Positions 1-9,215 of a DNA stretch of 64,000 nt are shown here, piece by piece. The stretch comes from Vibrio intestinalis (GTDB lineage Bacteria; Pseudomonadota; Gammaproteobacteria; Enterobacterales; Vibrionaceae). Position 1 is the stretch's first letter, and every line of letters begins with the position of its first letter. The stretch lies in NCBI RefSeq assembly GCF_025195085.2, contig NZ_JANAVY020000008.1, positions 62,001 to 126,000 on the forward strand, read 5' to 3'. Position numbers and translations under genes: made by a program. The notes below the pieces were generated by a model that did no database searches, was not told where the DNA came from, and worked only from the letters and a program-made list of their open reading frames with translations.

Positions 1-186
1 AAAGAGAGAAAGAATCGAACGAGGTTGTTAAACCCCTTGATGTTTCAACGAGCAAAGATTAACCAACAACGAGAAGGACGACTTCCTCCACCGCAAATTT
101 ATTTAGGGGGGATGAGAAAGGATGAAAGAATTACCAAAACGGCGTTTATTCGAGCTACGTCACGGTTAGAAGGTGGAGTTCTTTAG
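1..186 (+). CDS. C-terminal tail of an unidentified protein (partial)
   Basis: An open frame runs from the window edge to a TAG at 184-186, giving 61 residues. The tail is strongly basic (many Arg and Lys) and carries a Pro-rich PPPQIYLGGMRKDE stretch near its middle. I do not recognise the family. The length without a stop and the Arg/Lys-rich but non-repetitive composition favour a real gene end, possibly a nucleic-acid-binding protein, but that is a guess from charge alone. About 100 bases without a gene separate it from glgX. Confidence 0.4.
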   Translation, partial: KERKNRTRLLNPLMFQRAKINQQREGRLPPPQIYLGGMRKDERITKTAFIRATSRLEGGVL

Positions 187-288
187 GATTAGACAAATCT
201 TTGTAATACAAAATGCCATATAGTTCACTATTTAGAGAGTTAAGATGAATTAGTCTGAAATAAACTTTCATCTCTGCTCTATTATTTA

Positions 289-2328
289 GTGGTTGAGAGG
301 CGCTTGACCTCTTGGACTCAAAGAATTTTACTTATGCTTTCGCCTCAACAAGTACGATTACCGACATCAATGACTTTACCAAGCTCTAGCCCATACCCAT
401 TAGGGGCCTCTTTAGATACTAAAGGGTGCAATTTCTCAATCTATTCTCCAGATAGTTCGGACATTCGTTTGGCGCTATTTGATGAGGACGGATTTTTCAG
501 CACGCATGAATTAAGTCAACCTTACGTTGGCATTCGTCATACCTACATCGAAGGGATTAAAGCGGGTCAAAAATACGGATACGTAATAAACAAAGACGGA
601 AACGAGCACTACCTCTCAGACCCGTATGCCAAAGCGCTCGATAAAGCGTTGCATTACGCAGTGCCATTCGATTCAACCAAAAGTTTTCAGTTGGCTAAAT
701 GCCTTGTGATCGAAGATGATTTCGATTGGCAGAACGTTCGCTCACCGAATCGCCCTCGCGATGAAATGGTGCTATTTGAAACTCATGTTAAAGGCGTGAG
801 TAAACTAAACCCTGAAGTACCTACAGAACAGCAAGGTCGTTATTTAGGCTTAGCTAGTGAAGCAATGCTCCAGTTTTACCGTGAGCAAAACATTAATACC
901 CTACAACTACTTCCAGTCGCAGCATGTATGCATGAACCTCACTTACTCAAAGAGAGCATGGTGAACTATTGGGGCTATAACCCCTACTTATTCATGGTTC
1001 CTGACCCACGCTATGCCGACAAAGATGCTGTCGCTGAGCTAAAAACAGCAATTAGAGAACTGCACCGCAATGGTATCGAAGTCATTCTCGATGTGGTGTA
1101 TAACCACACAGCAGAAGGCGGCGGTGATGGCCCTATTTTTAACCTTAAAGCATTAGATTCAAACTACTACCTCAAACACGGCACTCATTTCGCCAATTAT
1201 ACTGGGTGCGGCAACACAGTCGATCTTTCTTATCAACCCGCACTCAATCTGGTAATGGATACCCTGCGTTACTGGGTAAGCGAGTTCCACGTAGATGGTT
1301 TCCGCTTTGATTTAGCGGCAACCCTAGGACGAGAAGGTGACCACTTCAACCCTGGAGCAGGCTTCTTTAAAGCCGTTGCGCAAGATCCTGTGCTTAAGCA
1401 AACCAAATTGATTGCCGAACCTTGGGATATTGGACCAAATGGCTACCAAGTTGGCAGTTTTCCTTTCGGCTGGAATGAATGTAATGATCGCCTGCGTGAT
1501 ATTACCCGAAGCTTCTGGCGGGGTGATAACGGTTACTTAACGGAATTTGCTACTCGAATCATGGGCTCGCGTGATCTCTACAGCGCAGCGAATTGGCCAT
1601 ATCGACTCACTGTAAACTACATCACCTATCATGACGGCTTCTGCTTACAAGATTTGGTCTCTTACAAATCAAAGCACAATGATAAAAATCGTGAACAAAA
1701 TCGCGACGGTCACGGCGATAACCGCTCGGCGAATTACGGCGAAGAAGGAGAAACCACTCGACCATCAATCATTGCGATGCGTGAAAAGCAAAAGCGCAAC
1801 TTTATGGCTAGCTTGTTATTTGCATTTGGCATACCGCACATTTTAACCGCCGATGTCCTCTCCCATACACAAGAAGGAAACAACAACGCCTATTGCCAAG
1901 ACGGCCCTATCAGCTGGATAAACTGGCAAATAGACGAACGCAAGCAAAGTTTTAAAAATTGGTTAGCTGAAATGGTCGCAGCAAGACAAGAATACATGCT
2001 GCCATTTATCCGCGCGTTTAGTGGCGAGCGCCGTAATCACAATCGCATTTTCTGGCGTCGGATCGACGGCAAGTTTATGGAACATGATGATTGGAATAAC
2101 CTCACCTCTGTTGCGCTCCATTTAGGCATCGATGAAGAAGGCGACGAGTTGTTTTACTGCATCAACCAAACCAATGCACCAGCAAGGTTCACTCTACCGA
2201 GTAAAAATGATCAACAATGGAATATGATCTGCAATACCAGTAGCCATAAACTTCATCAAAGTATTGATAACAAACAGATCCTTATCGAGCCTGTCTCCAT
2301 GGCGATATTTCACTTCAAACGTAACTAA
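289..2328 (+). CDS. glgX: Glycogen debranching enzyme GlgX (isoamylase-type)
   Basis: Cytoplasmic GH13 enzyme that hydrolyses alpha-1,6 branches of phosphorylase-trimmed glycogen. An N-terminal CBM48-like region starts around residue 36 (PYPLGA). The GH13 motifs are visible: region I DVVYNH (268-273), region II with nucleophile Asp341 in FRFDLA, the acid Glu377 in AEPWD, and region IV YHDGF with Asp449. At 679 residues it is slightly longer than E. coli GlgX (about 657). The frame opens at GTG 289, but no convincing ribosome site is seen there. ATG 334 or ATG 370 would remove a non-conserved leader and fit the family start better, so the start is uncertain. It stands alone, without the other glg genes, and is followed by a strong terminator. 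Confidence 0.93.
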   Translation: MVERRLTSWTQRILLMLSPQQVRLPTSMTLPSSSPYPLGASLDTKGCNFSIYSPDSSDIRLALFDEDGFFSTHELSQPYVGIRHTYIEGIKAGQKYGYVINKDGNEHYLSDPYAKALDKALHYAVPFDSTKSFQLAKCLVIEDDFDWQNVRSPNRPRDEMVLFETHVKGVSKLNPEVPTEQQGRYLGLASEAMLQFYREQNINTLQLLPVAACMHEPHLLKESMVNYWGYNPYLFMVPDPRYADKDAVAELKTAIRELHRNGIEVILDVVYNHTAEGGGDGPIFNLKALDSNYYLKHGTHFANYTGCGNTVDLSYQPALNLVMDTLRYWVSEFHVDGFRFDLAATLGREGDHFNPGAGFFKAVAQDPVLKQTKLIAEPWDIGPNGYQVGSFPFGWNECNDRLRDITRSFWRGDNGYLTEFATRIMGSRDLYSAANWPYRLTVNYITYHDGFCLQDLVSYKSKHNDKNREQNRDGHGDNRSANYGEEGETTRPSIIAMREKQKRNFMASLLFAFGIPHILTADVLSHTQEGNNNAYCQDGPISWINWQIDERKQSFKNWLAEMVAARQEYMLPFIRAFSGERRNHNRIFWRRIDGKFMEHDDWNNLTSVALHLGIDEEGDELFYCINQTNAPARFTLPSKNDQQWNMICNTSSHKLHQSIDNKQILIEPVSMAIFHFKRN

Positions 2329-2352
2329 ATTTACACCATCGTTCCTCTCTAA

Positions 2353-2375
2353 GGCGCTGTATTAGCGCCTTTTTT
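2353..2375 (+). terminator. Rho-independent terminator after glgX
   Basis: GGCGCT and AGCGCC form a 6-bp stem with a 5-base loop, followed by six T residues, 24 bases after the glgX stop. Confidence 0.85.
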
Positions 2376-2535
2376 ATACCCGATTTACCGCCAACTTAAA
2401 TCACACTGTGCATTGATATGCGTAGAAAATGCGTTTAGTATACGCGACACAAATCACAATAATCAGCCCGTATTGAATAGAAATGCTATTTAGATCACAG
2501 GGTATGCATAACAACGTTGGCAAATAATATTAATC

Positions 2536-4302
2536 ATGGCTTTACCTAAGTTCATTATACGTACGCTCAGGCCGTACATAATACTGTTATCCCTCGGGAT
2601 GATTTATCTCGCGTATCAACAACTCAACTCTTCTGAGCTCAACGCTCATCGACAATCTCTGGCCAATCTCAATACTTCATCGCACCTTGTTTCAGCCCAA
2701 GTCGAAGCGGCAATCAGTAAACTCTATCTTCTTCACGACGCTCAATCTGTTACTGAATTTGACCATACCGCTCAGCGTATTCTTAAGCACTCCCCTTCGT
2801 ATGCGGATATCATCTCAGTTAACCATGAAACCAAGCAGTACCGCTCCGCCAATTTAAAAAGCGTGACAGCAGAGCAAGAAGCGGATATTCAGTGGACGCC
2901 ACTGCAAAGGTTATCAAGCGACATCGCTGTCTCATCACTTTATGAGAAGAAGCCAAACTACTGGGTTTTCGCGGTGAAATACACACCGAACAAACTTAAA
3001 GAAATCTGGTTAGAGTTCGATTTAATGCACACCACGCAAAGTCTACGTGGTTTACGCACACTCTCAGAAGGCTATGTGTTTGTTATCGATCAGCACACAG
3101 GCAGATTGATATTTCACCCAGATCCAGCACGCATCGGCACCCAGTCGATTAGCTTCCATAGCGGCATCAACGAACTGATTGAGAAAAACATCAAGTTTGG
3201 CGAGCACGAATACTACTATCGAGACCAGTTCAAAGTGACAGTATTTGATGCCAACAACCCTTATGGTTGGGTGTTTATATCGGGCACAGACAGGGCAGAT
3301 ATACTGGCAACCTCTTATCAATTCTCCCTCACAGCAGTTGTGATCGCCTCCCTATTACTGCTCGCTATCGCGATTAACTACTTCTCTTATCAGCTCAACC
3401 AATCATTGGCGGAACTCAACACCAAGCATGAGATGGCAGATTTTAAGTCTCACCTTCGCCACATTTTCGATCGCTTCTTGCCTCACCAAGGGGTGCAGTT
3501 TTGCTTATACGATGCTGACTACGGTCATTTCAGTACCATAGACTTCCACGGCAACAGTAAAATCATCCTCACGGATCCACGCCTAGCGCAAAGTTTTTCA
3601 GTCAATAACTTTAGCTATTTCGGCAAAAAATACGCCGATCCTCTGGCTAAACTACTGCGAATTGAATCCCGCCATTATTCGATTCCTCTTTTCAGTAAGG
3701 GAGAACTTATTGCGGTTATCTATGTGCAATCATTCCTGCCGACATACCATAGCGTGCTACGTATGATTCGTGACTTTTCCGAAGTCGCACTTTCAAATTT
3801 ACTGCTTCACAAGCAACTGCGTAGTAAAGATGTCATGACCCATCTCGACAATAAAATGACTGTCCGTGAGGAAATCGAGCGTAACGTCGAGGATGAAAGT
3901 GCCTACTTTGCCCTCTGCGATCTCGACCACTTTAAAAAGCTCAATGACCAATACGGCCATTTGTGTGGCGACAAAGTCATCTTAGCCACCGCTGAGTTGA
4001 TGGAAAAATGCTTCCCTAAACCTGGTGCGATCAGCCTTGCTCGCTACGGTGGCGAGGAGTTTTGTGTACTGTTTCACGCCAATGACCAAAACGACGCCTA
4101 TGAGCAATGTGAACTATTTCGTCAGCTGATGGAAAAAACGGCCATCGAGTTTAATGGCCAACAAGTGAGAGCGACCATCAGTATTGGTATCACTCAGGCC
4201 GATGCCACTCAGCACATTACCATTGGCCGCGCCGACAAAGCGCTTTACCAAGCAAAAGGGTTGGGGCGCAACCAAGTGGTGCTAAACACTTTTAAATCTT
4301 AA
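2536..4302 (+). CDS. Membrane-bound diguanylate cyclase with periplasmic sensor region
   Basis: Predicted to make cyclic di-GMP from two GTP. Visible order: a transmembrane segment near residues 10-28, a roughly 235-residue extracytoplasmic region of the double-Cache sort, a second transmembrane segment near 263-285, a linker region that may be GAF-like (about 300-430), and a C-terminal GGDEF domain. The active-site motif reads GGEEF at 505-509, an accepted active variant. The LDHFKKLNDQYGH and RADKALYQAKGLGRN motifs also fit an active cyclase. No RxxD inhibitory site lies just before GGEEF. It is a single-gene unit ending at a strong terminator. The ligand of the periplasmic part is unknown. 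Confidence 0.9.
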   Translation: MALPKFIIRTLRPYIILLSLGMIYLAYQQLNSSELNAHRQSLANLNTSSHLVSAQVEAAISKLYLLHDAQSVTEFDHTAQRILKHSPSYADIISVNHETKQYRSANLKSVTAEQEADIQWTPLQRLSSDIAVSSLYEKKPNYWVFAVKYTPNKLKEIWLEFDLMHTTQSLRGLRTLSEGYVFVIDQHTGRLIFHPDPARIGTQSISFHSGINELIEKNIKFGEHEYYYRDQFKVTVFDANNPYGWVFISGTDRADILATSYQFSLTAVVIASLLLLAIAINYFSYQLNQSLAELNTKHEMADFKSHLRHIFDRFLPHQGVQFCLYDADYGHFSTIDFHGNSKIILTDPRLAQSFSVNNFSYFGKKYADPLAKLLRIESRHYSIPLFSKGELIAVIYVQSFLPTYHSVLRMIRDFSEVALSNLLLHKQLRSKDVMTHLDNKMTVREEIERNVEDESAYFALCDLDHFKKLNDQYGHLCGDKVILATAELMEKCFPKPGAISLARYGGEEFCVLFHANDQNDAYEQCELFRQLMEKTAIEFNGQQVRATISIGITQADATQHITIGRADKALYQAKGLGRNQVVLNTFKS

Positions 4303-4304
4303 TC

Positions 4305-4327
4305 AAGGAGGCTTCGGCCTCCTTTTT
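4305..4327 (+). terminator. Rho-independent terminator after the diguanylate cyclase
   Basis: GGAGGC-TTCG-GCCTCC hairpin (4307-4322) with a T run begins within a few bases of the stop codon. The stem extends by A-T pairs. Confidence 0.9.
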
Positions 4328-4430
4328 CATCGCTTCAATTTAATCCACTCCGCATTATCTTCCCTTACAGTAGCGCCGAAAAATAAGATGGGTAAAATGT
4401 GCGTTATCGGTGCAACAAGGACAGTCTATT

Positions 4431-5300
4431 TTGGCCAAGCAGAAAATATCCACCTCACAACTTGCCAAGTTGAGAAACGTAGAAGCAAAAGCGCTGTTTG
4501 GCGACCTCAAACTTGCTGGCTACATCAACCGCCATGAAGATAATTGGGTACTTACTGAGTTAGGTAGTAAATTTGGTGGTGAGTACGTCAATCACAGCAA
4601 ATTTGGCCAGTTTATTGTTTGGCCTGAAAACCTCTTGATAGATACCGACGCCACCAGTGGTCAATTACTAAGCGCGACCCAAATAGGCGAGCGACTAAAG
4701 CTTCCAGCAAAGAAGGTCAACCAGCTATTGAGCGAGCTTGGATGGATAGCAAGAGTGGACAAAGGCTGGCAAGTGAGCCCATCTGGTTTGACCCACGGCG
4801 GCCAACAACAAATGGACAACCACAATGAGCAACAGTACGTGTTGTGGCATGACTCTATCGTACGTAACAAACGTCTAAAACAGTCTGTGGTGGAGTTTCT
4901 AGGGCAAGATGCCGAGGCGCATGCCACAGATAAGTCTATCTCAAGCTTTCGCCAAAAATTTGAAGCTAAACACCGCACGTTAGATGGCCACTATGTACGC
5001 TCGCAAGGAGAGCTTCGTATCGATAATTGGCTGTATCTTAACGGCGTTGTGCACGCATACGATCGCCAACTGCCGATAGAACAAGATGTATTGAGCGATT
5101 TTTACCTGCCAAGTGGCAAGGTCTACCTTCAATATTGGGGGGATGATAACGGCGCGACAGAGGAAAAAGAAAGAGTGGCAATCCGTGCGATATATCAGCA
5201 ACACGAATTCCCACTGATTGAAATTTTCACTGACGAAATAGACCAACTAGATAAAGTTTTACCTAGTAAATTGCGCGCTTATGGTATTAAGGCTTACTAG
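4431..5300 (+). CDS. Two-domain wHTH protein with a C-terminal PD-(D/E)XK-like fold
   Basis: Function not recognised. The N-terminal half (to about residue 125) looks like two winged-helix or KilAC-like segments (LAKLRNVEAKALFGDLKLAGYINR and ATQIGERLKLPAKKVNQLLSELGWI). The C-terminal half, from about residue 180, has the layout of a small Vsr-like nuclease fold: SQGELRIDNWLYLNGV, then DFYLPSGKVYLQYWG, then a closing helix. In that fold the second strand usually carries an acidic residue where this protein has Gln (LQYWG), so catalysis may be lost. An upstream in-frame GTG at 4410 exists. TTG 4431 is preferred because AAGGA lies at 4417-4421, nine bases upstream. It converges on the next diguanylate cyclase. 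Confidence 0.6.
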   Translation: MAKQKISTSQLAKLRNVEAKALFGDLKLAGYINRHEDNWVLTELGSKFGGEYVNHSKFGQFIVWPENLLIDTDATSGQLLSATQIGERLKLPAKKVNQLLSELGWIARVDKGWQVSPSGLTHGGQQQMDNHNEQQYVLWHDSIVRNKRLKQSVVEFLGQDAEAHATDKSISSFRQKFEAKHRTLDGHYVRSQGELRIDNWLYLNGVVHAYDRQLPIEQDVLSDFYLPSGKVYLQYWGDDNGATEEKERVAIRAIYQQHEFPLIEIFTDEIDQLDKVLPSKLRAYGIKAY

Positions 5301-5312
5301 GGCGAAACTTAA

Positions 5313-6188
5313 TTAATTTAAACCAAATACGTGCTCATAATCTGACTTACGGTACTTCTTCATTTGATAGAGGTTTTCGTCTGCTTCTGCTATGGCGGTT
5401 TTGTAGTCATTGTTCAAACAAGCTGCGGTACCATAGCTAAACTTCACCTTATCCGCATCACAAGCGTGGGAAACGCTATCAATAAAAGATTGAGCATCTT
5501 TCATATCAACGAGCGCAATAAACTCATCGCCACCAAACCTTAATATGTAGCCCGATTCTCCACACGCCTCAATCATGTGGCCAGAGAAGGTCTTGAGCAC
5601 GTGATCACCAAAATTATGCCCTTGTGTATCATTGATCTGTTTAAAATCATCCAGATCAAAGTAAAACAACTGATATTGACCCACAGGAATCAAATCCAGT
5701 GCCGATCTTGTATAGGTACTGGTTAAATTGTCGGTAAGCGATAAAGTATTCACTCTCTTAAAGTGATGGTACAAGCCGTATAGTACACAGCCATAAGCAG
5801 CAATCAGTAGAGCTTCATCAAGCAATGCGTCTGCAAATGGGAAAGGACCACTGATTGCATTATCTATTGCGATGATCTCGGTAATGGCATCGTATGCGCC
5901 ATTAAACACGGCGAAACCTAAACCAATTTTAATCACTTTAGATTTAACTAACTTACTCACCATCGAAGCAATCAAAACAACGCAATACAAACGGGTCACT
6001 TCAAGTAGATAATCGTATACCGACTCGATAGGAATTGAGAAAGCAAAGACAGGGATAAAGTAAGCCAAAGGCACAATCGAATACACAATGGCTGTTTTCG
6101 CTATTTGGCTAAAAAGCTCATGATTATTGAAAAGAGTTCTCATGACATACTGCGTCCACAAACGAAAAAAACAGGGTAATTCTATCAT
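5313..6188 (-). CDS. Membrane diguanylate cyclase with N-terminal helices
   Basis: Residues 28-145 contain about four or five hydrophobic segments. A GGDEF domain follows from about residue 150, with the motif RFGGDEF (GGDEF at 219-223) and FDLDDFKQINDTQGH before it. All residues for GTP and metal binding appear present, so cyclic di-GMP synthesis is likely. There is no RxxD inhibitory site, and the domain ends soon after the ADENLYQMKK helix. The frame starts at 6188. The next ATG at 6143 would remove 15 residues and is equally possible, as neither has a clear ribosome site. It lies tail to tail with the 4431-5300 gene. Confidence 0.87.
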   Translation of the reverse strand: MIELPCFFRLWTQYVMRTLFNNHELFSQIAKTAIVYSIVPLAYFIPVFAFSIPIESVYDYLLEVTRLYCVVLIASMVSKLVKSKVIKIGLGFAVFNGAYDAITEIIAIDNAISGPFPFADALLDEALLIAAYGCVLYGLYHHFKRVNTLSLTDNLTSTYTRSALDLIPVGQYQLFYFDLDDFKQINDTQGHNFGDHVLKTFSGHMIEACGESGYILRFGGDEFIALVDMKDAQSFIDSVSHACDADKVKFSYGTAACLNNDYKTAIAEADENLYQMKKYRKSDYEHVFGLN

Positions 6189-6410
6189 TTACCCGTGGAT
6201 ATTAATGCAAACAATCCCATATTTAGGTAAAACTTGTCTCACGCATTCACCTTGCAAAAAGAAAAATGAAACCATTAGCATAATTGAGAATTAGAAAATC
6301 AGGAATTTTATAAAACATTGCCGTTAAAACAATAGCCTAGCATACAATTCGTTCACTCTTATACATCCATTTTCCCCTCATTAACGTCCAATAACACTTT
6401 ATTCAGACAC

Positions 6411-6436
6411 AAAAAAACGAGGCAATGATAGCCTCG
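6411..6436 (-). terminator. Terminator downstream of yccF
   Basis: Read on the minus strand, CGAGGC and GCCTCG pair over a 7-base loop and are followed by seven T residues, 25 bases past the yccF stop. Confidence 0.88.
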
Positions 6437-6460
6437 CTCTTAGAATATCCAACAACTCAA

Positions 6461-6895
6461 TTAGCGGTTATGCTGAACATAACGAGCCGCTGCCGCTTCT
6501 TCTTTTGACACTACTGTTTTGCCAATTGGAGCCAATGAGATCACAGCCAATTTCAAATGTTGCAGTGCAAATGGAATACCAATAATCGTCACAAAACACG
6601 CCACTGCCGATAAGATATGGCCAATCGCGAGCCATAAACCAGCAAAGATAAACCAAACCACATTACCAATCACACCTAACGGGCTTGTGCCGACATCCAT
6701 CTCATTGGTTAACTCACTACGAGAGATAGCTTCTTGTCCAAATGGGAAAAATGAAAAGTTACCCATTACAAAGCAAGCTCGTCCCCATGGAATACCAACA
6801 ATACTAATAAAGGCTAATAAGCCAAATAGCCACCACAGCAGCCCCATAAATACACCACCGCATATAAACCAGATGATGTTTCCTAATGTCCTCAT
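6461..6895 (-). CDS. yccF: YccF family inner membrane protein
   Basis: The 144-residue length and sequence pattern match YccF: an N-terminal RTLGNIIWFICGG segment, a second half beginning LGVIGNVVWFIFAGLWLAIGH, and two copies of the hydrophobic IVGIPWG/IIGIPFA pattern. Four transmembrane segments in two repeats are visible. The cellular role of the family is not established to my knowledge. The start is supported by AGAAGG a few bases before ATG 6895. It is followed by its own terminator. Confidence 0.88.
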   Translation of the reverse strand: MRTLGNIIWFICGGVFMGLLWWLFGLLAFISIVGIPWGRACFVMGNFSFFPFGQEAISRSELTNEMDVGTSPLGVIGNVVWFIFAGLWLAIGHILSAVACFVTIIGIPFALQHLKLAVISLAPIGKTVVSKEEAAAARYVQHNR

Positions 6896-6978
6896 AACCT
6901 TCTACCCTCTTGTAAAAACGGAAAATCAAAATGAGAGAGTGCTTCTAGTATCTCACGCCAACATGAACAGACGATGAA

Positions 6979-7716
6979 CTAGGCGGCAACGATACCTTGC
7001 CAGACCGCTGTCGCACCGCTAATAAAACATAATAGCAAAGCGCCAATTCGGATTTTTTCCTTTGGCAGAGATTGAGTGGTTAACCGCGCCAAACAGTAAC
7101 CTAACCAAGCCGCAGGGATGAGAGGAATCGTAATCCAAACATGGTGCAACGTCAGAAACCCTGCGGGCATTTGTACGCATAAAGAAATCATCGAGCTAAA
7201 TACGAAAAAAGCAGAGAGATTGCCGCGCAATTGATTCGCTTCTTGATGCTGCAACAATAGCGCCATCGGCGGCCCACCAATTGCAGAGCTTGTGCCAAAG
7301 AACCCAGAGAAGAAACCGGCTACACCCATGCGCATTGGCGTCGGCTCTATTCTAAATGGTAACAGGCTCACAACCACCGCAAAGAGCACGAGGCCACCTA
7401 ACCACAAGGCAAGCAAATCAGTTGAGACCATGACCAACAATACACCACCTGCAATTGAGCCGGGAACTCGACCAATCAAGGCCATTTTTAGCCCGCCAAT
7501 TTCAATATTACTGCGATGCTTTAACGCATTTAAAATAGAGATGAACAAGGCGACTAAGCAAATAGGAGAAGGTACGTAATCAGGTGAAATTAAGAACAAC
7601 AAAGGCGCAGCTACAATCGCGAGACCAAAACCAATGGCCGTTTGCACGAATGAGCCCAAAAAGATCAAACTCGCGGCTATCAAAGCTTCTACCGTAAACC
7701 AATCCGCGTACATCAT
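6979..7716 (-). CDS. TauE/SafE family membrane permease
   Basis: A 245-residue protein with about seven or eight hydrophobic segments and the family pattern of two related halves. The first begins SLIFLGSFVQTAIGFGLAIVAAPLLFLI, the second MGVAGFFSGFFGTSSAIGGPPMALLL. The TauE/SafE family includes exporters of sulfite and sulfoacetate and uncharacterised anion transporters. The substrate cannot be told here. It sits between yccF and an MFS gene in the same direction, but a terminator (7729-7758) separates it from the MFS unit. Confidence 0.85.
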   Translation of the reverse strand: MMYADWFTVEALIAASLIFLGSFVQTAIGFGLAIVAAPLLFLISPDYVPSPICLVALFISILNALKHRSNIEIGGLKMALIGRVPGSIAGGVLLVMVSTDLLALWLGGLVLFAVVVSLLPFRIEPTPMRMGVAGFFSGFFGTSSAIGGPPMALLLQHQEANQLRGNLSAFFVFSSMISLCVQMPAGFLTLHHVWITIPLIPAAWLGYCLARLTTQSLPKEKIRIGALLLCFISGATAVWQGIVAA

Positions 7717-7728
7717 TATCTCACTAGC

Positions 7729-7758
7729 AAAAAGAAAGCTGAGTATAACTCAGCTTTC
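7729..7758 (-). terminator. Terminator after the MFS gene
   Basis: An 11-bp perfect stem (GAAAGCTGAGT with ACTCAGCTTTC, loop ATA) is followed on the minus strand by a TTTTT tail. It lies between the MFS stop and the TauE-family start. Confidence 0.85.
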
Positions 7759-7815
7759 TCGATTAGGTGGATAGATAGTTTAAATTTCACACACTTAACA
7801 GAGTGAATCTATCTA

Positions 7816-9024
7816 CTATGCATGGGCTAAACGAGCCACTGGCTTGTCATTAATTGGGATGTGCAAAAGCGCCGCTAAAAATGCCAATACCACGGTTGAC
7901 CACCAAATCGGATCGTATGAGCCATAGTAATCGTAAATTCGACCACCTGCCCACGCCCCCAAGAAGCTGCCAACTTGGTGAGTAAAGAAAACCAAACCAT
8001 ACAAAGTAGATAGATAACGTGCACCGAAGATTTGTCGAACCAAGCCAGAAGTCAAAGGCACGGTACCTAACCAACAAAAACCAATTGCTGCGCCAAAAAT
8101 AGCGGCGGTATGCTCAGTAACTGGCAAAGTAACAAATGCGGCAATAACGGCAGTGCGCATTAAATACAGCGCCGACATCACGTAACGCTTATTAAAACGG
8201 TCACCCATTACGCCCCAAAAATACGAACCAAAGATATTGAAGATGCCAACATAGGCTAATGCCATTGCTGCACTTGTCGCTGGCAGGTTTTTATCCGCCA
8301 AATAGCTTGGTAAATGAGTAGCGATAAACATCACATGAAAACCACACACGAAAAATCCGGCGTGAATCAGCCAATAGCCGCGATGAGAGAACGCTTCTTT
8401 TAAAGCTTGTGTCAGCGTTTGATTGTCTTGCTGGTTGTTTGCTTGCTGAGCTCCACTTTTATCGCTGGTTTTCATGAATAAGCTCAGCGCAACCATGATG
8501 GCACAAAGCATCGCAAACACCTGCATCGCTTGCTGCCAGCCAAAATCAGTCAGTAGCCATTGCGCACCTGGGATCATAGCAAACATACCAAACGATCCTG
8601 CAGCCGTTGTTAAGCCAAATGCTTTAGCTGCATGCTGCGCTGGAACTACTTTAGCAACTGCGCCAAGCACAATCACATAGCTGGTCGCACTCAAACCTAA
8701 ACCAATAAGCACGCCTAGAGAGATATACAGCATGCTTGATTCAGCAGCAATCGATGTCAGATACAGGCCCAACGCATAAAAAATAGAGCCGAAAAAGATG
8801 ATGCGCTTAGAGCCAAATTTATCTGCAGCCATACCAACAAACGGCTGAAACATACCGAATAGCAAGTTTTGCAATGCAATAGCAAAACTGAAAAACTCAC
8901 GTCCAGTTTGGAAGTGCTCAGATATCGGCATCATAAAAATACCAAATGATTGGCGAATACCTAAACTGGTGATCAAAATTCCAATGCCCAACCAAACCAG
9001 CAAAGGAAAACGGAAAATACTCAT
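7816..9024 (-). CDS. MFS transporter, monocarboxylate/oxalate-formate-like subgroup
   Basis: A 402-residue protein with twelve predicted membrane helices and an MFS motif A-like loop GMAADKFGSKRIIF between helices 2 and 3 (about residues 64-77). The N-terminal GIRQSFGIFMMPISEHF pattern is typical of the monocarboxylate or oxalate-formate antiporter branch, so an organic anion is a reasonable guess. The substrate is not determined. A 59-residue His-rich membrane peptide is encoded 20 bases upstream in the same transcript, and a strong terminator follows. Confidence 0.85.
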   Translation of the reverse strand: MSIFRFPLLVWLGIGILITSLGIRQSFGIFMMPISEHFQTGREFFSFAIALQNLLFGMFQPFVGMAADKFGSKRIIFFGSIFYALGLYLTSIAAESSMLYISLGVLIGLGLSATSYVIVLGAVAKVVPAQHAAKAFGLTTAAGSFGMFAMIPGAQWLLTDFGWQQAMQVFAMLCAIMVALSLFMKTSDKSGAQQANNQQDNQTLTQALKEAFSHRGYWLIHAGFFVCGFHVMFIATHLPSYLADKNLPATSAAMALAYVGIFNIFGSYFWGVMGDRFNKRYVMSALYLMRTAVIAAFVTLPVTEHTAAIFGAAIGFCWLGTVPLTSGLVRQIFGARYLSTLYGLVFFTHQVGSFLGAWAGGRIYDYYGSYDPIWWSTVVLAFLAALLHIPINDKPVARLAHA

Positions 9025-9035
9025 ATCAATAACTC

Positions 9036-9215
9036 TTAATGATGATGTGAATGATGCTCATGGCCTTCTGTACCACTTTGTTGGTGGCAACCCATATCGA
9101 CAGCATGCTGAGCCAAAAGGTTTAATACTGGCTCCCAGTTATGCACCACATAAAGGGTGACACTGAGTGCGAGCAGCATTCGTATTAATTGCGCAGTAAG
9201 TGATTGCGAAAACAT
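9036..9215 (-). CDS. Small single-pass membrane protein with His-rich tail
   Basis: A 59-residue protein with one hydrophobic segment (about residues 8-28) and a C-terminal tail rich in His (GHEHHSHHH) plus one Cys. It is not recognised. The ATG at 9215 is chosen because AGGGG lies about eight bases before it; an upstream in-frame TTG at 9236 has no such site. The stop is 11 bases from the start of the MFS gene, so the two are probably co-transcribed. The His cluster could bind a metal ion or simply be a low-complexity tail. Whether it is an accessory subunit is inference. Confidence 0.6.
   Translation of the reverse strand: MFSQSLTAQLIRMLLALSVTLYVVHNWEPVLNLLAQHAVDMGCHQQSGTEGHEHHSHHH

Noticed and set aside
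6519..6977. 152-codon plus-strand frame opposite yccF
   Set aside because: It is antisense to yccF, whose start, family match and terminator are clear.
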